The notes beneath the pieces were generated by a model, which made no database searches, was not told the origin of the DNA, and saw only the letters and a list, made by a program, of their open reading frames with translations. Below are positions 36,575 to 46,229 of a stretch of 64,000 nt of DNA, one piece after another. The position numbers and the translations under genes were made by a program. This DNA is from Novosphingobium lentum NBRC 107847 (lineage in GTDB: Bacteria; Pseudomonadota; Alphaproteobacteria; Sphingomonadales; Sphingomonadaceae). The DNA lies in the NCBI RefSeq assembly GCF_001590965.1, contig NZ_BCTW01000008.1, positions 107,501 to 171,500 on the forward strand. Direction: 5' to 3'. The first letter of the stretch is position 1; every line of letters begins with the position of its first letter.

Positions 36575-39124
36575 GTGAACGCTCCGATGAGTATCCAGGA
36601 TCGCGGCACACCGCGCGCGTTGCGCGAACGGCTGGTGGTGATCGGCAACGGCATGGCCGGGTGCCGCGCGGTGGAGGAAATCCTCGCCCGCGACCCCGAT
36701 CGCTATGCCATCACCATTTTCGGGGCCGAACCCCGGGTCAACTACAACCGCATCATGCTGTCGCCGGTGCTGGCGGGCGAGAAGGCGTTCGACGACATCG
36801 TCATCAATGCCGCCGAATGGTACACCGACAACGCCATCACCCTGATCTCCGGCGATCCGGTGGCGCAGATCGATCGCGGCACGCAGACCGTGATCGGCAA
36901 GTCCGGCCGGGTCGAGCCGTATGACAAGCTGCTGATCGCGACGGGGTCGGACCCGTTCATCATCCCCGTTCCCGGCAAGGATCTGGCGGGCGTGGTCACG
37001 TTCCGCGATCTGGACGATGTCGACAAAATGCTGGCCGCAGCCGAGGCGGGCAAGGCCCATGGCGGCGGCACGGCGGTGGTCATCGGCGGCGGCCTGCTCG
37101 GGCTCGAAGCGGCGCACGGCCTCAGCCTGCGCGGCATGCAGGTCACCGTCATCCACCTGATGCCCACCCTGATGGAACGCCAGCTCGATGAAGCGGCGGG
37201 CTGGCTGTTGAAGGCCGAGCTGGAACGGCGCGGTCAGGTGATCCTGACGGGCGCCGACACCGCCGAGATCGTCGGCAAGGACGGCCACGTCAGCGCGGTC
37301 AAGCTGAAGGACGGGCGCGAGATCGCGGCGGACATCGTGGTCATGGCGGTGGGCATCCGCCCCGCGACGGGGCTGGCCAAGGCCGCCGGGATCGAGGTCG
37401 AGCGCGGCATCATGGTCGACGATCACATGGTCACGTCCGACCCGGCGATCCTGGCGGTGGGCGAATGCGTGCAGCACCGGGGCACCTGCTATGGCCTCGT
37501 CGCGCCGCTGTGGGACATGTGCCGCGCACTGGCCGACGCCGCCACCTGGAGCGGGGCGACCGACGCGCCGACCGGCTATGCCGGATCGGTCACCTCCACC
37601 AAGCTCAAGGTTTCGGGCATCGACCTGTTTTCGGGCGGGGACTTTTCGGGCGGGGATGGCGCGGAAGACATCGTCATGCGCGATGCCGCGCGCGGCATCT
37701 ACAAGCGCGTGGTGGTCAAGGACAACCGCGTGGTCGGCGCGGTGCTGTATGGCGATACCGCCGACGGCAACTGGTATTTCGATCTGCTCAAGAAGGGCGA
37801 CGACATCTCCGATATCCGGGAGGCGCTGATCTTCGGGCAGGCCTTCGCGTCCGGGGGGGCGCCGCTGGACCCTAACGCTGCCGTTGCTGCCCTCGCGAAC
37901 GATGCCGAGATCTGTGGCTGCAACGGCGTTTCCAAGGGCCGCGTGGTCCAGTCGATCCTGGATGGCGCGTGCAGCCTCGATGCGGTGCGCGCCACCTGCA
38001 AGGCGTCGGCCAGCTGCGGATCGTGCACCGGGCTGGTCGAAAGCCTGCTGGCGATAACGCTGGGCGATGAATTCGCCGGCGAACGCGCGATCAAGACGGT
38101 GTGCAAATGCACCAGCTTCGGCCACGACGATGTCCGCCGCCTGATCGTGGAAAAGGGCCTGAAGGCGATCCCGCAAGTGATGCAGGAACTGCACTGGTCC
38201 ACCCCCGATGGCTGCGCCTCATGCCGCCCCGCGCTCAACTACTACCTGCTGTGCGCCTGGCCGGGCGAATACGAGGACGACCAGAAGAGTCGCTTCGTCA
38301 ACGAGCGGATGCACGCCAACATCCAGAAGGACGGCACCTATTCGGTGGTGCCGCGCATGTGGGGCGGGCTGACCAACCCGCGCGAGCTGCGCGCGATTGC
38401 CGACGTGGTCGATAAATTCAACGCGCCGATGGTCAAGGTTACCGGCGGTCAGCGTCTCGATATCTTCGGGATCAAGAAGGAAGACCTGCCTGCGGTGTGG
38501 GCCGATCTCAACGCCGCCGGGATGGTTTCGGGCCACGCCTATGGCAAGTCGCTGCGCACGGTGAAGACCTGCGTGGGGTCCGAATGGTGCCGCTTCGGCA
38601 CGCAGGATTCGACCGGGCTGGGCGTGAAGCTCGAGCACCTGACCTGGGGCAGCTGGATGCCGCACAAGTTCAAGATCGCGGTCAGCGGCTGCCCGCGCAA
38701 CTGCGCCGAGGCGACGATCAAGGACTTCGGCGTGATCTGCGTCGACAGCGGGTACGAACTGATGGTCGGCGGCAACGGCGGGATCAAGCTGCGCGGCACC
38801 GACCTGCTGTGCAAGGTGGCGACCGAGGCGGAGGCGATGCGCATCTGCGCCGCGTTCATCCAGCTCTATCGCGAACAGGCGCATTACCTGGAACGCACCG
38901 CACCGTGGATCGAACGCGTCGGGCTCGACCATGTGAAGGCCGGGCTGTTCGACGATCCCGAGGCGATCGAGCGGCTGGCCGCGCGGTTCCGCTATTCGCA
39001 GTCGTTCATGCAGGACGATCCGTGGGCAAAACGCGCCGCGGGCGAGGACAGCGAACTGCACCAGCATCTGGCCGAAGTGCGGCCGCTGATGCCCAGCGCG
39101 ATCACCGTGGAGACCGTATCATGA
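36575..39124 (+). CDS. nirB: Assimilatory nitrite reductase (NAD(P)H) large subunit
   Basis: About 849 residues, the normal length. FAD and NAD domains come first (VVIGNGMAGCRAVEE; VIGGGLLGLEAAHGLS), then two BFD-like [2Fe-2S] segments (CGCNG...CGSC and CKC...CASC), then the siroheme/[4Fe-4S] domain with ligands TCVGSEWC and GCPRNC. It reduces nitrite to ammonium. GTG at 36575 is preferred because GGAG precedes it by 5 bases; ATG at 36563 and 36587 are alternatives. The stop overlaps nirD by 4 bp. Confidence 0.93.
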   Translation: MNAPMSIQDRGTPRALRERLVVIGNGMAGCRAVEEILARDPDRYAITIFGAEPRVNYNRIMLSPVLAGEKAFDDIVINAAEWYTDNAITLISGDPVAQIDRGTQTVIGKSGRVEPYDKLLIATGSDPFIIPVPGKDLAGVVTFRDLDDVDKMLAAAEAGKAHGGGTAVVIGGGLLGLEAAHGLSLRGMQVTVIHLMPTLMERQLDEAAGWLLKAELERRGQVILTGADTAEIVGKDGHVSAVKLKDGREIAADIVVMAVGIRPATGLAKAAGIEVERGIMVDDHMVTSDPAILAVGECVQHRGTCYGLVAPLWDMCRALADAATWSGATDAPTGYAGSVTSTKLKVSGIDLFSGGDFSGGDGAEDIVMRDAARGIYKRVVVKDNRVVGAVLYGDTADGNWYFDLLKKGDDISDIREALIFGQAFASGGAPLDPNAAVAALANDAEICGCNGVSKGRVVQSILDGACSLDAVRATCKASASCGSCTGLVESLLAITLGDEFAGERAIKTVCKCTSFGHDDVRRLIVEKGLKAIPQVMQELHWSTPDGCASCRPALNYYLLCAWPGEYEDDQKSRFVNERMHANIQKDGTYSVVPRMWGGLTNPRELRAIADVVDKFNAPMVKVTGGQRLDIFGIKKEDLPAVWADLNAAGMVSGHAYGKSLRTVKTCVGSEWCRFGTQDSTGLGVKLEHLTWGSWMPHKFKIAVSGCPRNCAEATIKDFGVICVDSGYELMVGGNGGIKLRGTDLLCKVATEAEAMRICAAFIQLYREQAHYLERTAPWIERVGLDHVKAGLFDDPEAIERLAARFRYSQSFMQDDPWAKRAAGEDSELHQHLAEVRPLMPSAITVETVS

Positions 39125-39474
39125 TCGGAGACTGGCTCGATATCGGCCCGGTGGGCCAGATCGCCCCCGGCAACGCGCGCACCTTGCCGGTGCGGGGCGG
39201 AGCGGAGATCGCGATCTTTCACACGCTCGACAACCAGTTCTATGCGCTGGTCAACAGCTGCCCGCACAAGCAGGGGCCGCTGTCGCAAGGCATCGTCCAC
39301 GGCAATGTCGTGACCTGCCCGCTGCACAACTGGAACATCTCGCTCAAAAGCGGCGAGGCGTTGGGCGAGGACAAAGGGTGCGTGCCCACCATCCCGCTAC
39401 GCGTCGATGCGGGGCGGATCTATCTGCTGCGCGAGGCGGTGGTCGGCGGCAATCCTTCGGCGCAGGCGGCCTGA
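39121..39474 (+). CDS. nirD: Nitrite reductase small subunit (Rieske type)
   Basis: 117 residues, a Rieske-fold protein with CPHKQG and CPLHNW, the two Cys-His pairs. It overlaps nirB by 4 bp and forms the NirBD complex with it. NirD of enteric bacteria often lacks these ligands; here both are present, so a real [2Fe-2S] cluster is likely. Confidence 0.92.
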   Translation: MIGDWLDIGPVGQIAPGNARTLPVRGGAEIAIFHTLDNQFYALVNSCPHKQGPLSQGIVHGNVVTCPLHNWNISLKSGEALGEDKGCVPTIPLRVDAGRIYLLREAVVGGNPSAQAA

Positions 39475-39479
39475 GGCGC

Positions 39480-42077
39480 GTGAGCAAGGTCCGCACCACC
39501 TGCGCATATTGCGGGGTCGGCTGCGGCATCGTCGCCACGCCCATCGGTGAGCGCAGCGTCACCATCGCCGGGGACCGCGACCACCCCGCCAACTTCGGCA
39601 AGCTGTGCTCCAAGGGCACGCACCTGGGCGAGACGGTTGGGCTGGAGGGTCGGCTGCTGGTCCCGCACATCGGCGACCGCGCCGCTGGCTGGGACGAGGC
39701 GCTCGATCTGGTAGCCACGCGCATGCGCGACTGCATCGCCGAGCATGGCCCGGATAGCGTGGCGTTCTATGTCTCGGGCCAGCTGCTGACCGAGGATTAC
39801 TACGTCGCCAACAAGCTGATGAAGGGCTTCGTCGGCAGCGGCAACATCGATACCAACAGCCGCCTGTGCATGGCGAGCGCGGTCGCCGCCCACGTCATGG
39901 CGTTCGGCGAGGATGTCGTGCCGTGCAATTACGACGATCTCGACGCCGCCGACCTGATCCTGCTGGTCGGTTCGAACACCGCGTGGTGCCATCCGGTGAT
40001 CTGGCAGCGGATCGAAAAGGCGCGCGAGCGGCGCGGTACGCGGCTGGTGGTGATCGATCCGCGCCGCACCGAAACCGCCGAGCAGGCCGATCTGCACATT
40101 CCGATCGCGCCCGATGGCGACATCGCGCTGTTCAACGCGCTGCTGGCCGATATGCACCAGCGCGGACTGGTCGATCCGGCGGCGCTGGACCGCAGCGTCG
40201 CGGTGCCGGAAGGGTTCTGGGACGGGCTGGCCTGCGATCCGGGTATCGATGCCACGCTGTTCGCGCGGCTGGCCGACATGGTCGCCGCGCACCCGCGCAC
40301 GATCACGCTGTTCAGCCAGGGCGCCAACCAGTCGGTCTGCGGCACCGACAAGGGGCTGGCGATCACCAACCTGCACCTGGCCACCGGTCGCATCAACCGC
40401 ATCGGCGCCGGGCCGTTCAGCATCACCGGCCAGCCCAACGCGATGGGCGGGCGCGAAGTGGGCGGCATGGCCAACACGCTGGCCTGTCACCTCGGCTTTT
40501 CCGCAACCGAGCTGGCCGACGCCGGAACGTTCTGGAATGCCGGGCAGATGTGCACCGGGCCGGGACTGAAGGCGGTCGACATGTTCCGCGCGGTGCACGA
40601 CGGGCGGATCAGGTTCCTGTGGGTGATGGCGACCAACCCCGCCGTGTCGATGCCCGACTCCACCTTCGTGCGCGCGGCGCTGGCCAAGTGCCCCACCGTG
40701 GTGGTGTCCGATGTGATGGCCGATACCGACACCGGCCGGTTCGCGCATATCCGCCTGCCCGCGCTGGCGTGGGGCGAGAAGGACGGCACGGTCACCAATT
40801 CCGAACGCCGCATCAGCCGCCAGCGCGCGCTGTTCGCCCCGCCGGGTGAAACGCGCGCCGACTGGCGGATCGTGTGCGACGTCGCGGCGCGGCTGGGCTG
40901 GGGCAGCGCGTTCGCGTTCGCATCGCCCGCTGCGGTGTTCCGCGAATATGCCGCGATGACCGCGCTGGCGATGCGCCATGGCAAGAAGCTCGACCTGACC
41001 GCGTGGGCGGACCTGACCGATCGCGCTTACGAAGTGCTCCAGCCGTTCCAGTGGGGCGGCGAGCATCCGCTGGCCAACGGTTATTCCACGCCCGATGGCA
41101 AGGCCCGGCTCGTGGCGGTCCAGCCGCCGCGGACCGAGGCCGATCCGGCCTATCCGCTGCGGCTCAACACCGGGCGCTATCGCGACCAGTGGCACACGAT
41201 GACGCGCACAGCGCTGTCGCCCACGCTGTCGCAGCACCGGCGCGAGCCGCTGCTCGAGGTGAACCCCGCCGATGCGCTGGCGCAAGGGCTGTCGGACGGC
41301 GGGCTGGCGCGCGTGGTCACGCCGCACGGCCGGTCGATCTTCCGCGTCAGCGTCACCGCCGACCAGCGGCGCGGCGACATCTTCGTGCCGATGCACTGGA
41401 CCGATACGATGGCCGGCGAAGGGCGCAGCAACCGCCTGCCGGGGCAGGGGGCGGACCCGCATTCGGGCCAGCCCGGCTTCAAGAACGGCCCCGCGCGGAT
41501 CGAGCCGGTCACCCCCGAATGGCGCGGCTTCCTCGTCACCCGCGACGATCCGGTGCCGGTCGGCCTGCTCTACTGGACGCGGTCGCGCGTTGCAGGCAGC
41601 GGGGCGGGCAGCGGATCTGGCGGCTGGCTGTATGAACTGGCTGGCGACGGCGCGATCGACAGCGCCGCGCTGCTGCCCACCGGCGACGTGCTCGAAGCGG
41701 CCGACCCGGTGCGCGGCATGCGGCGCATCGCGGTGCGCGGGCCCGGCGGATCGCTCGCCGCCGCGCTGTTCGTCACCCGGTCGGGCACGTTGCCCCCGCG
41801 CGAATGGGTTGCCGACCAGCTTGGCAGCGACGACGCCTCGCCCGTTGAACTGCTGGCGGGCCGACCCAGCACGCCCGCGCCCGATCGCGGCGCGATCGTG
41901 TGCGTGTGCCACGGCGTGGGCGATCGCGCGATCACCGCCGCCGTCGATGCGGGCGCGGCCACGGTCGAGGCGATCGGTGCCGCCACTTGCGCCGGAACCA
42001 ACTGCGGCAGCTGCCGCCCCGCCATCGCCCGGCTGCTCGAAGCCGCGATCGCCAAACCCACGGAGCAGGCGGCATGA
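39480..42077 (+). CDS. nasA: Assimilatory nitrate reductase catalytic subunit
   Basis: 865 residues. The N-terminal [4Fe-4S] site is CAYCGVGC followed by Cys in KLCSKG. The bis-MGD domains follow (YVSGQLLTEDYY; TNSRLCMASAV with the Mo-ligand Cys; FSQGANQS), and the last 60 or so residues are a BFD-like [2Fe-2S] domain (CVCHGVGD...CAGTNCGSC). This extra domain probably takes electrons directly from an NAD(P)H reductase or ferredoxin. GTG at 39480 is 5 bp after nirD; the stop overlaps cobA by 4 bp. Confidence 0.93.
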   Translation: MSKVRTTCAYCGVGCGIVATPIGERSVTIAGDRDHPANFGKLCSKGTHLGETVGLEGRLLVPHIGDRAAGWDEALDLVATRMRDCIAEHGPDSVAFYVSGQLLTEDYYVANKLMKGFVGSGNIDTNSRLCMASAVAAHVMAFGEDVVPCNYDDLDAADLILLVGSNTAWCHPVIWQRIEKARERRGTRLVVIDPRRTETAEQADLHIPIAPDGDIALFNALLADMHQRGLVDPAALDRSVAVPEGFWDGLACDPGIDATLFARLADMVAAHPRTITLFSQGANQSVCGTDKGLAITNLHLATGRINRIGAGPFSITGQPNAMGGREVGGMANTLACHLGFSATELADAGTFWNAGQMCTGPGLKAVDMFRAVHDGRIRFLWVMATNPAVSMPDSTFVRAALAKCPTVVVSDVMADTDTGRFAHIRLPALAWGEKDGTVTNSERRISRQRALFAPPGETRADWRIVCDVAARLGWGSAFAFASPAAVFREYAAMTALAMRHGKKLDLTAWADLTDRAYEVLQPFQWGGEHPLANGYSTPDGKARLVAVQPPRTEADPAYPLRLNTGRYRDQWHTMTRTALSPTLSQHRREPLLEVNPADALAQGLSDGGLARVVTPHGRSIFRVSVTADQRRGDIFVPMHWTDTMAGEGRSNRLPGQGADPHSGQPGFKNGPARIEPVTPEWRGFLVTRDDPVPVGLLYWTRSRVAGSGAGSGSGGWLYELAGDGAIDSAALLPTGDVLEAADPVRGMRRIAVRGPGGSLAAALFVTRSGTLPPREWVADQLGSDDASPVELLAGRPSTPAPDRGAIVCVCHGVGDRAITAAVDAGAATVEAIGAATCAGTNCGSCRPAIARLLEAAIAKPTEQAA

Positions 42078-42874
42078 CCGATTTTCCCGCAGGCAGCATC
42101 TGGCTCGTCGGCGCCGGGCCGGGCGACCCGGACTTGCTGACGCGCAAGGCCGAACGGCTGATCCGCGCCGCCAGCGTGATCTTCCACGATGCGCTGGTCG
42201 GCCCCGGCGTGCTCGATCTCGCCGCGCCGGGCACGCGGCTGGTGCACGTCGGCAAGCGATCGGGCCGCCATTCGAAGGATCAGGCGACGATCGACAAGCT
42301 GATCGTCGAGGCGGCGCTGCAGGGGGACCGCGTCGTCCGCCTGAAGGGCGGCGATCCGGCGATCTTCGGCCGCGCGACCGAGGAGCTCGACGCCGCACGC
42401 GCCGCCGGGGTGCCCATCAGCGTGTGCCCCGGCATCACCGCCGCCAGCGCCGCCGCCGCCAGCCTGGGCACCTCGCTCACGCTGCGGGGCCTCGCGCGCA
42501 AGCTCACCTTCGTGACCGCCCATGCCCGCGCCGGCGAGCCGCTGGTGCTTGATTGGCAGGCGCTGGCCGATCCGCAGGCGACGCTGGCGGTCTACATGGG
42601 CAAGGCCGCCGCCGGGCTGCTGTCGCGCGAGCTGATCGCCGCCGGGCTGCCCGCGTCCACCCCCGTCGCCATGGTCGAGAACGCCAGCCTGCCCACCGAA
42701 CGCACCTTGCGCACCCGGCTCGACCTGCTGCCGCTCGCCGCGCAAAGCGCGCTGGGCGATGGCCCGGCGGTGCTGCTGATCGGCGAAGGGCTGCGCGAGC
42801 GGGAGCAAAAAGCCCTCGCCTCTGTCGGCAAGGGATTCGCATACCAGCGCCCTGTCTCGTTATCGTCATCCTGA
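42074..42874 (+). CDS. cobA: Uroporphyrinogen-III C-methyltransferase
   Basis: 266 residues of the SUMT fold: VGAGPGDPDLLTRKA near the N-terminus, VRLKGGDPAIFGR and VCPGITAASAAAASLG in the middle. It makes precorrin-2 for siroheme, the cofactor of the NirB protein in the same operon. The last codons run into a 29-bp repeat arm that supplies the stop. Confidence 0.93.
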   Translation: MTDFPAGSIWLVGAGPGDPDLLTRKAERLIRAASVIFHDALVGPGVLDLAAPGTRLVHVGKRSGRHSKDQATIDKLIVEAALQGDRVVRLKGGDPAIFGRATEELDAARAAGVPISVCPGITAASAAAASLGTSLTLRGLARKLTFVTAHARAGEPLVLDWQALADPQATLAVYMGKAAAGLLSRELIAAGLPASTPVAMVENASLPTERTLRTRLDLLPLAAQSALGDGPAVLLIGEGLREREQKALASVGKGFAYQRPVSLSSS

Positions 42875-43004
42875 ACTCGTTTCAGGATCCATCGGGCCGT
42901 TTGGTCGGCACCGGCGGAATTGGGTTAGACCGGGCCGAAAGGCCTCTCAAACCCATCCGCCGTGCAGGCGGAGGAATGGATCCTGAAACGAGTTCAGGAT
43001 GACG
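42864..43004. repeat. Element with 29-bp perfect inverted repeats
   Basis: Arms at 42864-42892 and 42976-43004 are exact reverse complements of each other (each begins CGTCATCCTGAACTCG when read inward) and enclose 83 bp. A related arm with four mismatches lies at 63384-63412. The element overlaps the cobA stop codon and could also act as a bidirectional terminator in RNA. Confidence 0.85.
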
Positions 43005-43050
43005 ATCAAAAAGGGTGGTTGGACGGATTATAGCTCGCCCACCCCCACCC

Positions 43051-44034
43051 TCAATCCACGAAATGGCTGCCGATCTTGCGCCCCGCGCGGCCGCTGTCGG
43101 GGGAGACCGGTTCGAACACCGACCAGCCGGTGCGCTGCACCAGCCGTTCCAGCGCCAGCGTGCCGAGGTGCGAATTGCCGCGCTCGTTCAGGCCGGGCGA
43201 CCACACCGCGATCGAGGCGATGCCCGGCGCGATCGAGAGGATGCCGCCGCCCACGCCCGATTTGCCCGGCAGGCCCACGCGATAGGCGAACTCGCCCGAT
43301 CCGTCGTAGTGGCCGCAGGTCAGCATCAGCGCCAGGATGCGCCGCGCGCGCTGGGGCGAAACCACCGATCGCCCGGTCTCGGGATTGCGCCCGCCGCACA
43401 TCAGAAAGCGCCCGGCCAGCGCCAGCTGCCGGCAGTTCATCGCCAGCGCACACTGGTGGAAATAGATGCCCAGCGTCTTTTCGATCGGGTGCCGCACGTT
43501 GCCGAACGCGCGCATGTAACTGGCCAGCGCCGCGTTGCGGAATCCCGTCTGCTCCTCGCCGCGCGCGACGTGATCGTCGATCACGATGGTGTCGTCGCCC
43601 GCCAGCGCGCGCATGAAGCGCAGGAATTCGGCAATCGCCTCGCGCGGTTCGTACCGTGCCAGCAGGATGTCCGAGACCACGATCGCGCCGGCGTTGATGA
43701 ACGGATTGCGCGGGATGCCCTTTTCGGTTTCCAGCTGGACGATCGAATTGAACGCGCTGCCCGAAGGCTCGCGCCCCACGCGGCTCCACAACGCATCGCC
43801 CACCGCGCCCAGCGCCATCGTCAGCCCGAACACCTTGGTGATCGACTGTACCGAAAACGCCTGCTCGGCATCGCCCGCGACATGCACCGACCCGTCGACC
43901 GACACGATTGCCATGCCGAAATGCGCGGGCGACACCGCCGCCAGGTTGGGAATGTAGTCCGCCACTTTCCCGCGCTCGACCGCCAGCGCCATTTCCTCGG
44001 CGATCTCGTCGACGATGATCTGCAGATGATCCAT
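43051..44034 (-). CDS. glsA: Glutaminase A
   Basis: 327 residues from the ATG at 44034 (GGGGGACAGG upstream). Serine beta-lactamase-like glutaminase fold with the catalytic Ser-x-x-Lys in QSITKVFGL near residue 65, then [10 protein letters not shown] and the C-terminal [14 protein letters not shown]. It hydrolyses glutamine to glutamate and ammonia. A 50-codon in-frame extension upstream is not supported by composition. It is convergent with the nitrate operon. Confidence 0.93.
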   Translation of the reverse strand: MDHLQIIVDEIAEEMALAVERGKVADYIPNLAAVSPAHFGMAIVSVDGSVHVAGDAEQAFSVQSITKVFGLTMALGAVGDALWSRVGREPSGSAFNSIVQLETEKGIPRNPFINAGAIVVSDILLARYEPREAIAEFLRFMRALAGDDTIVIDDHVARGEEQTGFRNAALASYMRAFGNVRHPIEKTLGIYFHQCALAMNCRQLALAGRFLMCGGRNPETGRSVVSPQRARRILALMLTCGHYDGSGEFAYRVGLPGKSGVGGGILSIAPGIASIAVWSPGLNERGNSHLGTLALERLVQRTGWSVFEPVSPDSGRAGRKIGSHFVD

Positions 44035-44665
44035 GATGCCTGTCCCCCGGCGCCCATCCGCCAGCGCACACAGCTTGCCGCGAGTTGCCCCGCGATGCCA
44101 GCGGGAAGAGGGGGGGGAGCCGTCAATTCCGCCCCCGCCGGGGGCGGGGGACCATCCGCAGGATGGTGGAGGGGTGAAGCGCTTGGCCACCTTTGGTCGT
44201 GATAGGTTGGTGTCCGATGCTTGCCTTTCAGAGCATCGGAGATGGTCCTAAACCAGTCATTCCCGCAAAGAGCGGCCAATTTATCGCGAAAAACCGGCAT
44301 TGAGACTTCGCCGTCATTGAAGGCCATGGCGAAAAATGACCGTTGATGTCAGAAGCTGCCTTAGGCCGCACTCTGATCTGCGAGACCGGCGCCGCCTTGA
44401 GAGTTGACGTTTGGCGATACCATCGGCCATTGCCTTATGCAATATGCCCGGCCTGTTGCCGCAGTTGCGATGTATTCCGCGAGCCTTGTCTGCGAAGCTT
44501 GGGTTAGGCTTGGCCATTGCGACGTGGTAGGTACTCCACATCACCTGACCGCATATGCAGGCGTCCCGTGACAGTGGGACGATCGCGCCCTCGCCTGCAA
44601 CGCGAGGGAAACGATGATAATGACGGTGACAAAAGCCGACGCACTGAACCGGCGGACCGTTTGAA
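44035..44665. other. Gene-poor, lower-GC intergenic stretch
   Basis: No gene can be supported. An open frame on the minus strand (44314-44736) overlaps the kinase start and looks non-coding. A minus-strand frame whose start is at 44327 opens MAFNDGEVSMPVFRDKLAAL, which looks protein-like for about 45 residues and then degrades. Near 44137-44176 is a GC-rich palindromic patch (CGCCCCC/GGGGGCG). GC falls visibly toward 44,500. Confidence 0.5.
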
Positions 44666-45751
44666 ATGTCAATCACGCTCCCGGTGCGGACGCTCGAAGA
44701 AGCGAACCTGCTGGCCCAGGCCATCGTCAATACCATCCCTGAACCTTTCCTGGTGCTCGATGCCGACTTGCGCGTGCTCGAAGCCAGCCGTTCGTTCTAC
44801 GAGGTGTTCAAGGTCGAGCCGACGGCGACTCAAGGGCGGATGCTTTATGCGTTGGGCGACGGCCAATGGGACATTCCAGCGTTGCGGCTGCTGCTCGAAA
44901 CGATCCTGCCCGAGCGCGTGGCGATGGACCACTTCGAGGTCGATCACGATTTCCCCGCAATCGGCTGGCGCGTGATGCTGCTCAACGCGCGGAAGGTGCT
45001 CTACGACGAGAGCGATACCATGGCGATCCTGCTGGCTTTTCGCGACGTGACAGAACGGCGCGCGATCGAGCGCGAAAAGGAAGCGCTGCTGGAGCGCTCG
45101 GAAGAACTCCGGCGGCAAAATGATGTGCTGCTGCAGGAAATGAAGCATCGCGTCGCCAACAGCCTGCAGATCATCGCGAGCATCCTGTTGCTCAAGGCGC
45201 GAACAGTGAATTCGGACGAAACGAGCTTTCACCTCAGAGACGCGCACCAACGGGTCATGTCGGTCGCCTCCGTCCAGCGCTATCTCGATATGACCAACGG
45301 AATCGACCAGATCGAAGTCGGCAATTACCTGACCAAGCTGTGTGATGGCTTGGGTTCGTCTATGATCAGTGCGGACCGACCGGTCGATATCAGCGTTGTG
45401 TCGGATGGCGCCATGATTCCTTCGTCAACAGCTGTCAGCCTAGGTTTGATCGTGACCGAACTGGTGATTAATGCGCTCAAATACGCCTTCCCTGACGCGC
45501 ATCGTCTAAATCTGATCACGGTCAGTTACCACATCACAAACGACGTCTGGACTTTAGCCGTGGCGGATAACGGGGTCGGGAGGATAGCCGACGTACCGCC
45601 AAAGGCGAGCGGCGGCCTTGGCACAAACATTGTCGCTGCACTCGCCAACAGCTTGAATGCCGTGGTTGAGACGACCGGCGTCGGCCCCGGATTTTCTGTG
45701 ACGATCAGCCAGCAGCTACCTTTACCCCAAGCACAACCGGTCCACCAATGA
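44666..45751 (+). CDS. HisKA_2-type sensor histidine kinase with PAS domain
   Basis: 361 residues. An N-terminal PAS fold (PEPFLVLDADLRVLEASRSF to LAFRDVTERR) is followed by a coiled coil (EREKEALLERSEELRRQND) and a HisKA_2 dimerisation region with the phospho-His in EMKHRVANSLQI near residue 161. The ATPase domain shows VTELVINALKYAF (N-box) and VADNGVG (G1). No membrane spans. Kinases of this group often work in the alphaproteobacterial general stress or light response. No partner regulator is adjacent. Confidence 0.88.
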   Translation: MSITLPVRTLEEANLLAQAIVNTIPEPFLVLDADLRVLEASRSFYEVFKVEPTATQGRMLYALGDGQWDIPALRLLLETILPERVAMDHFEVDHDFPAIGWRVMLLNARKVLYDESDTMAILLAFRDVTERRAIEREKEALLERSEELRRQNDVLLQEMKHRVANSLQIIASILLLKARTVNSDETSFHLRDAHQRVMSVASVQRYLDMTNGIDQIEVGNYLTKLCDGLGSSMISADRPVDISVVSDGAMIPSSTAVSLGLIVTELVINALKYAFPDAHRLNLITVSYHITNDVWTLAVADNGVGRIADVPPKASGGLGTNIVAALANSLNAVVETTGVGPGFSVTISQQLPLPQAQPVHQ

Positions 45752-46108
45752 TCGTAAACCTGTTCCCGGCCATGTTTGTCGGTCTGTCCGGCATCACTGT
45801 CCCGCAGATCCTAAGCGCCGCGAATGGTCAGAGCAATCGCAATTGCCGTAAGGCCAGTTTTTCCCGAAGCGGTCATGCGTCGCTTGCGCGCGGTACGGCG
45901 GAACTGGGTCGACAACAGTCGAATTGCGTGGGCTGAATGGAGGGGTGGCTTTCAGTTGAGTCATGGCCAGAACCGGTCAGGCTGTAATCGGCCTCGCTCC
46001 TGTCCTTCGTTTTCGAAATCGAAAATCCCGAACAGCCTGCCCGATACGGGAGAAGTTAGAGAAGTTGTCGGTTGCCGAACCGCACGCCGATGCCCTCGGG
46101 CACGGCCC
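45752..46108. other. Intergenic stretch left of the island
   Basis: No convincing gene on either strand. Codon bias is lost compared with the flanking core genes. It may contain decayed DNA from earlier island events. Confidence 0.5.
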
Positions 46109-46136
46109 GGCAAGTGGTGCCGGGGACGGCATCGAA
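46109..46136 (+). repeat. Probable attL: degenerate copy of the tRNA-Phe 3' end
   Basis: The 28 bp match 56257-56285 (the tRNA-Phe 3' end plus six flanking bases) except for one missing C and one A-to-C change. The orientation is the same in both copies, as expected for direct repeats left by site-specific integration. Confidence 0.75.
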
Positions 46137-46229
46137 TTGAACGGGCAAATAGTTGATATATAACGAACAAATCAGTTATTTTTCGCAAGTGGCCCCCAAT
46201 GTGGCCCTCCGTTGTCTAAAAATCTTGGC

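Noticed and set aside
39420..42398. Nearly 1000-codon minus-strand frame opposite nasA
   Set aside because: Composition is typical of a shadow frame (Arg and Gln rich); nasA shows all cofactor ligands on the plus strand.
42864..43004. CRISPR-like repeat
   Set aside because: Only two arms, in inverted rather than direct order, with no spacers or cas genes in the window.
44314..44736. 140-codon minus-strand frame between glutaminase and the sensor kinase
   Set aside because: No ribosome site, overlaps the start of a well-supported kinase, and composition is not protein-like.
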